From: Gammaproteobacteria bacterium HGW-Gammaproteobacteria-15
GTDB taxonomy: Bacteria > Pseudomonadota > Gammaproteobacteria > Enterobacterales > Alteromonadaceae
NCBI GenBank assembly: GCA_002840125.1
Contig: PGZF01000002.1
Location: 310,001-374,000 of the forward strand
Direction of reading: 5' to 3'
DNA length: 64,000 nt
The position numbers and the translations under genes were made by a program. Below, piece by piece: positions 1-7,592 of the stretch. The notes beneath the pieces are model-generated. The model searched no databases and was not told where the DNA came from. It was given only the letters and a program-made list of their open reading frames with translations. Numbering within the stretch: position 1 is the first letter of the stretch; the number at the start of each line of letters is the position of its first letter.

Positions 1-117
1 TCTGATAATCAGGTCGTCAAACTTTACTCAGATGTTTACTACCTATACTTGGAACATCTGCCACCATTCAAATCACTGTTCAGTGCCCCATTTAATTTCC
101 AAACTTATTTTTTGGCT

Positions 118-582
118 ATGGGTTTCGTTATGCATGTACTTGCTTTTAGCGTAGAAAATCAGCGTTATGCAGTGGAACTTAGCTACGTGTATAAGGTTCT
201 GTCTGCGGTGGCAATAAGCCCGCTTCCGGATAGCCCGGCGTTTGTGGCGGGTTTGGTTAACGTGCATGGCAAATTGCTGCCAGTCGCCAATTTACGACAA
301 AAGTTTAATTTGCCTACCGTTGAATTAGCGTTGCAACATCGTTTTTTGTGGGTCAATACGTCTGAACGTGAATGGCTTCTGTGGGTTGACAGTGTCGAGG
401 GAGTGCAATTGTACCCCCTGGAGCAACAAGTACTGGCCGTTACGCTGCCACAACCGACGACACAGCTTAAAGCTATGATTGCATTGGCGGATGGCGTCAT
501 GCTGATCCAGGATCTGAGCTCATTACTCACTGCAGCGGAACAGGAGGTTCTGGACAATGCCCTTCACCACAGCTCCGGCTGA
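118..582 (+). CDS. cheW: CheW-like coupling protein, first gene of a Wsp-like chemosensory operon
   Basis: A single CheW domain fills the protein (about 154 residues): it opens with a beta-strand segment reading VLAFSVENQRYAVEL and continues with the family's PLPDSPAFVAGLVNVHGKLLPV pattern (split here: PLPDSP, AFVAGLVN, VHGKLLPV). CheW scaffolds link MCP tips to CheA at the inner membrane. The reading frame is open further upstream (to about 49), but the domain begins just after the ATG at 118 or 130; 130 is nearly as good, and no strong ribosome binding site decides it. It overlaps the following cheR by 26 nt, so the two are translationally coupled. By gene order it corresponds to WspB. Upstream of it the window ends, so a promoter cannot be judged. 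Confidence 0.9.
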   Translation: MGFVMHVLAFSVENQRYAVELSYVYKVLSAVAISPLPDSPAFVAGLVNVHGKLLPVANLRQKFNLPTVELALQHRFLWVNTSEREWLLWVDSVEGVQLYPLEQQVLAVTLPQPTTQLKAMIALADGVMLIQDLSSLLTAAEQEVLDNALHHSSG

Positions 583-1948
583 ACCCGGCTTAAACCCTGA
601 CATATTACGCCATTGCAATGACTTACTGAGCGCCCGGTTGGGGGTACATTTCCCGTCAGAGCGGCTGACCGATCTTGGCTGGCATGTTATGCAGTTGCTT
701 GACCATATGGGATTGCCGAATGTTGACGCGCTCCTGGTCAGGTTGCAGCAACCAGTTTGGCCGTCTTTGATGCAACAACAACTGGTTGAACAACTGACTG
801 TCGGGGAAACCTACTTTTTCCGTGATCCTGCCTTGTTCCAATACCTGCAGCAGCATTGGTTACCACCATTACTGGCGCAACGTCGGCGTGAAGGTGATCT
901 GAGGTTGCGTATCTGGAGTGCGGGCTGTTGCAGTGGTGAAGAAGTGTATAGCCTGGCCGCTGTAGTACAAGAGTTATTGCCGGATGCCGGTCATTGGGAT
1001 CTACAGTTTATTGGCACCGATATCAATCCTCTTTTCCTGCAGTGCGCCAAAGCAGGCGTGTACCGGTCCTGGTCGTTTCGCCAGCCTGACACCAGTTGGC
1101 GTGACCGTTATTGCAGCAAAGACAGCAATGGCGAGTACCATATCGTGCCGGCATTGCGCCGGGGGGTGTCATTTTTTCCGTTGAACCTGACAGAAGCGGT
1201 TTATCCCGATGCGTTGCGCCGGTTGGCTAATTGCGATCTGATATTGTGTCGCAACGTGTTGATGTACTTTAAGCCGGAACAGGCAGGCAATATTATCTGC
1301 CGGCTGCTACGCTGCCTGACAGCACAAGGTGTGCTGCTGCTGGCGCCAGCAGAAGCAATCTTGTGCCAGGCCGCAGGTGTCAGGGGACAGCACTGGCCTG
1401 AGGCGATTTCTCTGCAGCGGCACCGCCCGGCGATGCCCGCTGGCGACGCCGCACGGCCTGATGCGGCTCAGCCTGTCCGTGCTGTTAGCCTGCCCGTGCC
1501 TGCGCTTGTGCTGCCGTTAGCTGATATCAATCAGGCGCTGACACAAGCTCGCAACTGTGCCAATCGTGGTGCTTATGCATCAGCGCTACGGTGGGTCAGG
1601 CAAGCTATAGCAATGGACAAACTGCAGCCGGGTAGTTATTGGCTACTGGCGAACATTGAATGGGAAAATAACAATATACAGGCAGCTTTGCAGGCGTTAC
1701 GACAGGCGCTATATCTGGAACCGGATTTTGTGCTGGCGCATTTTCTCAGCGCCCGTTTGTACGACTGCTTAGTGCAAATAGCACAGGCAAGTCTGCATTA
1801 TGATATTTGTCTGTCGCTGTTGGATACGTTGCCGCCAAACCAGGAACTGGAGCAAGGTGAAGGGCTGACCGTAGCACAGTGCCGGCAGGGAGTGTTGATG
1901 GCGCGCCAGGCAAGGCAACAACGGAGTACTGCAAATGTTCAACACTGA
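557..1948 (+). CDS. cheR: CheR-type MCP methyltransferase with C-terminal TPR (WspC-like)
   Basis: SAM-dependent glutamate O-methyltransferase acting on the operon's MCP. The N-terminal helical domain is followed by the CheR catalytic core: TVGETYFFRDP (about residues 76-86), the SAM-binding IWSAGCCSGEEVYSLA segment (about 118-133), FIGTDIN and LILCRNVLMYF. Residues about 320-440 form TPR-like helices (for example GSYWLLANIEWENNN, ALRQALYLEPDFVLAHF), the same architecture as Pseudomonas WspC. ATG at 557 has AGGAGG at 541-546. It overlaps both neighbours (26 nt upstream, 14 nt downstream), typical of a tightly coupled chemosensory operon. Length about 463 residues is normal for the TPR-bearing CheR class. 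Confidence 0.92.
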   Translation: MPFTTAPAEPGLNPDILRHCNDLLSARLGVHFPSERLTDLGWHVMQLLDHMGLPNVDALLVRLQQPVWPSLMQQQLVEQLTVGETYFFRDPALFQYLQQHWLPPLLAQRRREGDLRLRIWSAGCCSGEEVYSLAAVVQELLPDAGHWDLQFIGTDINPLFLQCAKAGVYRSWSFRQPDTSWRDRYCSKDSNGEYHIVPALRRGVSFFPLNLTEAVYPDALRRLANCDLILCRNVLMYFKPEQAGNIICRLLRCLTAQGVLLLAPAEAILCQAAGVRGQHWPEAISLQRHRPAMPAGDAARPDAAQPVRAVSLPVPALVLPLADINQALTQARNCANRGAYASALRWVRQAIAMDKLQPGSYWLLANIEWENNNIQAALQALRQALYLEPDFVLAHFLSARLYDCLVQIAQASLHYDICLSLLDTLPPNQELEQGEGLTVAQCRQGVLMARQARQQRSTANVQH

Positions 1949-2459
1949 TACCACCGTGCTGGACACGCTGCAAGCCAGAGCGCGCAAGCTGGCCGTTGTT
2001 GAAACGCCGGTTGCGGATGAACCGACACTGGAGCTGTTTTATTTTGAACTGGCACAGGAGACCTACGCTGTTGAGGCCCGTTACGTCGTGGAGGTGTTGC
2101 CACTTCGTCAGTTGACATCGCTGCCGAATACACCGGATTTTGTGCTGGGGATTGTTGGCGTGCGCGGGCATATAGTGTCAGTTATCGATTTACGCTGCTT
2201 CTTTGATTTGCCACAGCAAGGACTATCCGATCTGAATCGAATTGCGATATTGCGCGATGGTCGGATGGAGTTTGCTTTGCTAACGGACCGGACAGTGGGA
2301 ACCTATAGTTTGCCCAGGCAAGCGTTGCAAGCCAGTCAGCCTCATCTCAATGGTATACGACGGGAATATTTGCTCGGTATCAGTGATGCGTCCTGGGCAG
2401 TACTGGATGCCGGCAAGCTGCTGTCCGACTCACGCTTGCAGGTAGAAAATCATGCATAG
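1935..2459 (+). CDS. cheW: Second CheW-like coupling protein (WspD-like)
   Basis: A CheW domain of about 140 residues follows a roughly 30-residue N-terminal extension; ELFYFELAQETYAVEARYV begins the domain and SLPNTPDFVLGIVGVRG is the characteristic CheW strand-turn. Having two CheW proteins around a TPR-CheR is the hallmark arrangement of Wsp-type (alternative cellular function) arrays. The ATG at 1935 lies inside the end of cheR and has GGAG about nine bases upstream. It couples the MCP to the CheA of the next gene, from which it is separated by only 12 nt. Confidence 0.9.
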   Translation: MFNTDTTVLDTLQARARKLAVVETPVADEPTLELFYFELAQETYAVEARYVVEVLPLRQLTSLPNTPDFVLGIVGVRGHIVSVIDLRCFFDLPQQGLSDLNRIAILRDGRMEFALLTDRTVGTYSLPRQALQASQPHLNGIRREYLLGISDASWAVLDAGKLLSDSRLQVENHA

Positions 2460-2471
2460 TAGTCTGGCATC

Positions 2472-4736
2472 ATGACAATGCAGCAGCAACTGTTACAGCA
2501 ACGTCTGCTAAAAGCGTTTCAACAGGAAGCGACAGAGCGCCTTGGCATTTTGCGTGATGCGCTGGCGCTGTTGGAACAACAAAGTGCGACAGCGGATATG
2601 CTGGAAAGCATGTATCGCGAAGTGCACAGTCTCAAAGGCGCAGCCCGCGCCGTTAATGCGCTGCAGTTTGAACGTCTATGTCAGAAACTTGAAACCTTCT
2701 TTTCAGCCCTGAAGCAGCAACAGCGTGGCCCGGGCAGTGAGCAAATTACATTAGTTAATCAGGCATTGCAGTCGCTGCAGCGGTTACTGAGCAGAACAGA
2801 CGAGCAGACTGCAGCGCCTGGCGACTCCGATGACACCGCGTTGCACACTTTGTGCACTGCGTTGGAGCTGTCCTGTGCAGAGCCGGATAGTAAAGTCTCT
2901 GTTGGACAGGTGAGCGTGCCGTCTGTGGTTGCTGCTATGCCTGAGCCTGGCATGTTACGGGTTAGCAGCCTGGCGCTAGACCAGTTGTGGTTTTGTGCCG
3001 AAGACTTACTCGATGCCCGGCTGGAAAGTGCCGAGCTGGCCACCGCGCTGCATCAGGCACAAACTGATTTCACCTGGTGGCGCCGGTACCGCCACGAATT
3101 GAGCGCCGCGTTACGGTTATTGCAGCAGCCAGTGGATGATAGCCACAGTGTAATCGCCGGAGCAGACAGAAACAGCATGGCGGTGCAGGCGCAACATACC
3201 ACAGTTGTTTTCGCGCAATGGGCGACAGAGTTTTTGCAGCAGTGGGACTACCGCATGAGCCAACTGGCAAGAATGGCGTCTCAATTGGCTAAGCGCAGCA
3301 GTAGCCTTGAGGCGACATTCAGGCAGGAATTGCAACAGGTGTTGCTGCTGCCCTGCACCAGCTTGACTGAAGGCATGCCGGCCATGGTGCGTGAATTGGC
3401 CCAGGCGACCGGCAAATCTGCAACACTATTGATAAGTGGTGCAGATTATCGGGTTGATAAACGTATTCTGGACGAGTTGCGAAGCCCGATACAGCATTTG
3501 TTGCGTAATGCCGTAGATCACGGAATTGAATCAGCGCAGCAACGCCAGGTTGCGGGGAAACCGGCTAATGCTACGCTGCGTATCGATTTTATGCAGCTAA
3601 GTAGTAATCGGTTCGGTCTGCGGCTCAGTGATGATGGCCAGGGCATTGATACCACCGCAGTCAGGGCGAAAGCCGTTCAGCAAAATTTGCTGACCCTGCA
3701 GCAGGCATCAGCATTAACGGAGGCGGAATGTTGCAGACTGATCTTCCGCTCGGGGTTCAGTACCAGCCCGATGCTTACTGAACTGTCTGGGCGAGGTCTG
3801 GGGTTGGCAATCGTCGAAGAAAAAGTGTTACGTCTCAATGGTGATATTGAGATCCACAACCACCCGGGACATGGCTGCAGTTTTGTACTGACATTACCCG
3901 TGAGTCTCAGCACCTACCGCACCTTACTGGTGCGGGTGGCAGAACAGCTGTTTGCCATTCCCTGCCAGACGATTAACCGCGTGCTCAGAATGCCAGCGAC
4001 GGCAATACGCAGCGTTGAGAATCGCACAGTGTTGGAGATAGCGCAGCAGTCGTTACCATTATGGCATCTGGCTGATCTGCTGCAGTTAGCTACCCGGTGC
4101 CATCAGCCTATGCTGCAACTGGTATTAGTTGAAACGACAGAATGTCAATATTTGCTGCAGGTAGATGAAATTCTTACCGATCAAGATATTACATTGAAAG
4201 GCTTGGGGCCGCAGTTGAAAAGAGTTACTTGTATTACCGGTGTAGCCCGGCTGGGTAATGGCCAACTGGTGCCGGTATTGAATATGCTTGATCTGTATCA
4301 GAGTGCTTGTCGCACTGACCGACCAGTGGCCGTGCCGTTGCCGGCAGTAACCGGGCATCGTCAGCAACTGTTAGTTGCGGAAGATTCAATTACCTCTCGC
4401 AGTTTAATGAAAAGCATTTTGGAAAGCGCCGGTTTTCAGGTAGTGACGGCTGTCGATGGCATGGATGCCTGGCAGGCGCTGCAGCACCATGATTTTGCTG
4501 CGCTAATCTCGGATATTGAAATGCCCGGACTGGATGGTTTCAGCCTGACAGAGAAAGTACGCTCTGACAGCCGGTTAGCGCATTTGCCAGTGGTGCTGGT
4601 GACGGCGTTACAAAGCCCTGAAGATCGTTTGCGCGGTTTAGAGGCTGGTGCCAATGCTTATATTCTGAAAAGCAGTTTTGATCAGGACAATTTGCTGGAC
4701 ATATTACAGCGGCTGTTATCAACGGAGCAGGGATAA
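2472..4736 (+). CDS. cheA: Hybrid CheA histidine kinase with C-terminal receiver (WspE-like)
   Basis: Histidine kinase of the array, 754 residues. Domains in order: HPt with the phosphorylated His in VHSLKGAAR (His52); a long variable linker; HATPase with N-box LLRNAVDHGIE, DDGQGID and GRGLGLAIVEEKV; a CheW-like regulatory domain (about 475-610); and a REC domain (about 635-750) with AEDS and the phospho-acceptor Asp681 in LISDIEMPGLDG. The CheA-REC hybrid matches WspE. The classical P2 CheY/CheB-docking domain is not evident, as usual in this class. The stop codon overlaps the start of the MCP gene (TAATG). Phosphoryl transfer to CheB and to the diguanylate cyclase/phosphodiesterase downstream is the expected output. 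Confidence 0.93.
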   Translation: MTMQQQLLQQRLLKAFQQEATERLGILRDALALLEQQSATADMLESMYREVHSLKGAARAVNALQFERLCQKLETFFSALKQQQRGPGSEQITLVNQALQSLQRLLSRTDEQTAAPGDSDDTALHTLCTALELSCAEPDSKVSVGQVSVPSVVAAMPEPGMLRVSSLALDQLWFCAEDLLDARLESAELATALHQAQTDFTWWRRYRHELSAALRLLQQPVDDSHSVIAGADRNSMAVQAQHTTVVFAQWATEFLQQWDYRMSQLARMASQLAKRSSSLEATFRQELQQVLLLPCTSLTEGMPAMVRELAQATGKSATLLISGADYRVDKRILDELRSPIQHLLRNAVDHGIESAQQRQVAGKPANATLRIDFMQLSSNRFGLRLSDDGQGIDTTAVRAKAVQQNLLTLQQASALTEAECCRLIFRSGFSTSPMLTELSGRGLGLAIVEEKVLRLNGDIEIHNHPGHGCSFVLTLPVSLSTYRTLLVRVAEQLFAIPCQTINRVLRMPATAIRSVENRTVLEIAQQSLPLWHLADLLQLATRCHQPMLQLVLVETTECQYLLQVDEILTDQDITLKGLGPQLKRVTCITGVARLGNGQLVPVLNMLDLYQSACRTDRPVAVPLPAVTGHRQQLLVAEDSITSRSLMKSILESAGFQVVTAVDGMDAWQALQHHDFAALISDIEMPGLDGFSLTEKVRSDSRLAHLPVVLVTALQSPEDRLRGLEAGANAYILKSSFDQDNLLDILQRLLSTEQG

Positions 4737-6487
4737 TGATGACATTTTATATTAACTTAAAAACCGGGCAGAAACTGACGCTGATGCTTGGTATTTTGGC
4801 ATTGCTGTTTCTGATGTTGCAACTGCATGCTCTGAGCAGTTTGCAGCAGGTGCAGCAATCGCAGCTGACATTGTATCACGGGGCCATGCAACCCTTGCTG
4901 CAACTCGAGGAGATACGGATTGATATTAATGAGCAACGCGCCCGCATGCTGGGTGGTAGTTTACGTGGCGAGCTGACCGCCGACGACGAGGCTGGACTGG
5001 GCGGCACACTGCAGCAACGCCAGCAGGTGCTGGATAATGTGCTGCAACAACTGAATAAGCATCAGATGTTGCAACCTGCGTTGCTGGAATTGCGACAGTT
5101 GCATACACAGTACATTGACACTACCGCGAAGCAAATTCTTCCGTTGCTGCGACAACAGCAAATGCAGCAAGCGCAAACTTTATTGCTGGATATCCAAACG
5201 GAACGGGTACAGCGTTTTCGCACCTTAGCGGCAGATATCAGCAATACGGTGAAGCAACAGGTTGAACATCAGCTGGCGGCCAGTGATCAACTGCTCAACG
5301 ACCAGCGGCAGGCCATGCTGGTGGGCATGACGCTCGTATTGCTGGTCATAGCGGCTGTTATCTGGAGCCTGAATCGTGCGCTGGTATTGCCGTTGATGGC
5401 CTTAACCCGCATTGCCAAACAAGCGGCAGCCGGTGAACAGGTGGGTGTTTCCGGTTTTGAGCAGAGGCGCGATGAAGTAGGTTTACTAAGCCGGGCTTTT
5501 GCTGACATGGGGGATTATCTGGTTGAGTTGGCAACCAAAGCACAATCTATCGCAGCAGGCGATTTGCGTGAACAAATTCAACCCCGTTCAGAGCGCGACA
5601 TACTTGGGCAATCGTTCAATACGATGAGCAACAATTTGCGTCAGCTGATAGGTGAATTGAACGAAGGAATAGAAATCCTCGCCAGTAGCAGTCAGGAGAT
5701 CCTGACCACCACCACTCAAGTGGTTACATCGGCACAGCAAACGGCCAGTGCTGTGCACGAAATCAGCACCACTATCGACGAAGTCAAGCAAACAGCCAAT
5801 ATGGCCAGCCAGAAAGCTAAGCACGTCAGTGACAGTGCCAGACAAACTACTCAGATCACTCAGGATGGCCGCAATGCTGTTACCTCAGCACTGGAGGGAA
5901 TGACGGCGATCCGCGAGCAAATGCAGGCGATGTCGGAGAGCATTATCCGATTGAATGAACAAAGCCAAACCGTAGGTGACATTGTGGCCACGGTGGCAGA
6001 TCTGGCAGAACAGTCCAACTTGTTGGGGGTGAATGCATCAATCGAAGCAGTAAAAGCTGGCGAGCAGGGCAAAGGTTTTTCAGTGGTAGCGCAGGAAGTA
6101 AAGTCGCTGGCAGAGCAATCTCGCAACGCCACAGTACAGGTGCGGACTATTTTGAATGACATTCAAAAAGCCATGAACAAAGTGGTATTGGTGACAGAGC
6201 AGGGAGGGCGAGCTGTTGACGCTGGCTACAATCAGACGCGTCTGTCTGGCGAGGCCATTCTGGCGCTGGCCGGGCAGTTTGAACAGTCCTCAGATGCGGC
6301 GATGCAGATTGCGGCATCCAGCCAGCAGCAGCTTATTGGCATGGATCAGGTTGCCACGGCGATGCGGGATATTAATAACGCCAGTCAGAATAATGTTGCG
6401 GGTGCAAGACAGGCGGAGCAGGCTGCCAAAGCGTTACACGATCTGGGGCATAAACTTAAGCAACGTGCGGCCACATTTCGCACGTAA
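4736..6487 (+). CDS. Methyl-accepting chemotaxis protein (WspA-like position displaced)
   Basis: Membrane chemoreceptor, 583 residues. TM1 is about residues 13-33, a helical periplasmic domain of about 160 residues (4HB-type, Gln/Leu-rich) follows, then TM2 (about 193-213), HAMP (about 214-268) and a cytoplasmic signalling hairpin. The hairpin tip reads EQSNLLGVNASIEAVKAGE, with Gly-Val-Asn where most MCPs have Ala-Leu-Asn. ATGATG at 4736 overlaps the cheA stop; GGAGCAGG provides the ribosome binding site. In Pseudomonas wsp clusters the MCP gene comes first; here it sits between cheA and cheB. The periplasmic domain has no recognisable ligand motif, so the stimulus (surface contact, envelope stress, small molecule) cannot be named. 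Confidence 0.9.
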   Translation: MMTFYINLKTGQKLTLMLGILALLFLMLQLHALSSLQQVQQSQLTLYHGAMQPLLQLEEIRIDINEQRARMLGGSLRGELTADDEAGLGGTLQQRQQVLDNVLQQLNKHQMLQPALLELRQLHTQYIDTTAKQILPLLRQQQMQQAQTLLLDIQTERVQRFRTLAADISNTVKQQVEHQLAASDQLLNDQRQAMLVGMTLVLLVIAAVIWSLNRALVLPLMALTRIAKQAAAGEQVGVSGFEQRRDEVGLLSRAFADMGDYLVELATKAQSIAAGDLREQIQPRSERDILGQSFNTMSNNLRQLIGELNEGIEILASSSQEILTTTTQVVTSAQQTASAVHEISTTIDEVKQTANMASQKAKHVSDSARQTTQITQDGRNAVTSALEGMTAIREQMQAMSESIIRLNEQSQTVGDIVATVADLAEQSNLLGVNASIEAVKAGEQGKGFSVVAQEVKSLAEQSRNATVQVRTILNDIQKAMNKVVLVTEQGGRAVDAGYNQTRLSGEAILALAGQFEQSSDAAMQIAASSQQQLIGMDQVATAMRDINNASQNNVAGARQAEQAAKALHDLGHKLKQRAATFRT

Positions 6488-6514
6488 TATCAGCTTAACC
6501 AGTTGGAGCATGTG

Positions 6515-7579
6515 ATGCTGAAGGTGTTGATTGTAGATGACTCTGCAGTAGTCAGCCTGTTACTGCGCAACACGCTGGAGCAGGGCGGGCTGGAGGTAGT
6601 CGGAGAGGCACGTGATGGCCGTCAGGCGTTGCTTATGGTCAGTCAGCTGAAGCCTGACGTGGTGGCAATGGATATCCATATGCCTAATCTGGATGGCTAT
6701 CAGACTACCAAGCAGTTGATGAGCGTCAATCCGTTGCCAATAGTGTTGGTAACAGCCAGCGAGGACCCGAATGATGCTGCAGTGGCGATGCGAGCCCTGG
6801 ACGTGGGGGCTCTGGCGGTAGTACAGAAACCACGCGGGCCGGGGCATCCTAAGTATCAGCAGGATGCGGCAGAGTTAGTGCGTACTGTGCGTAATATGGC
6901 ACAGGTTAAGGTAATCACCCGGGTTAACCGCCTCCAGCGTTCGGCAGAGACAAGTGATGCGGCGGTGGTTTCTCAATTGACTGGCCAAAAGCCAAAGATA
7001 ATTGTGCTTGGCGCTTCAACGGGCGGGCCGATGGCACTGCGTGAACTACTCAGTTCATTGCACTCAGTGTTGCCCTGGCCGCTGTTGGCGGTGCAGCATA
7101 TCAGCCATGGTTTTATCGGCAGTTTTTGCAACTGGCTAAATGAAAGTAGTGCCATACCGGTGCGTATTGCCAAACAGAATGAGATTGCTAAAGCCGGGCA
7201 GCTGTATCTGGCGCCGGATGATTGTCATCTGGGGGTGCGTCTGGATAGCTCTGGCGCCTGCTATTTGCAGTTAGCGGTATCTGAGCCGTGGTTAGGCCAA
7301 CGGCCGGCGGTAGGTTATCTTTTTAACTCTGTGGTTCAAAGCTATGGTGAACAAAGTGTGGTGGTGTTGCTGTCGGGGATGGGAACGGACGGTGCGGTGC
7401 AGATGTTGACATTAAAAAAACTGGGGGCGCTGACTATAGCGCAGGATAAAGCCAGCTCAGTGGTGCATGGCATGCCGGGTGAAGCGGTGCGGCTTAATGC
7501 GGCCACCTACACGCTATGCCCTCGGGATATTGCCGCCTTACTTAATATACTGGCGTTGCAGCACGCACCAGACGGATGA
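6515..7579 (+). CDS. cheB: CheB-type protein-glutamate methylesterase (WspF-like)
   Basis: Receiver-regulated MCP methylesterase. The N-terminal REC domain (residues 1-120) has DDS at 9-11 and phospho-Asp in VVAMDIHMPNLDG. The C-terminal esterase domain (about 160-350) has the catalytic Ser in GASTGG, His in VQHIS and Asp in GMGTDGA. The preferred start is the ATG at 6515, with GGAG at 6505-6508; TTG and GTG codons just upstream are in frame but poorly placed. In Pseudomonas, loss of WspF locks the pathway on; the same feedback role is likely here. The gene ends 13 nt before the start of the cyclic di-GMP enzyme. Confidence 0.92.
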   Translation: MLKVLIVDDSAVVSLLLRNTLEQGGLEVVGEARDGRQALLMVSQLKPDVVAMDIHMPNLDGYQTTKQLMSVNPLPIVLVTASEDPNDAAVAMRALDVGALAVVQKPRGPGHPKYQQDAAELVRTVRNMAQVKVITRVNRLQRSAETSDAAVVSQLTGQKPKIIVLGASTGGPMALRELLSSLHSVLPWPLLAVQHISHGFIGSFCNWLNESSAIPVRIAKQNEIAKAGQLYLAPDDCHLGVRLDSSGACYLQLAVSEPWLGQRPAVGYLFNSVVQSYGEQSVVVLLSGMGTDGAVQMLTLKKLGALTIAQDKASSVVHGMPGEAVRLNAATYTLCPRDIAALLNILALQHAPDG

Positions 7580-7592
7580 TATGGAGTGCAGT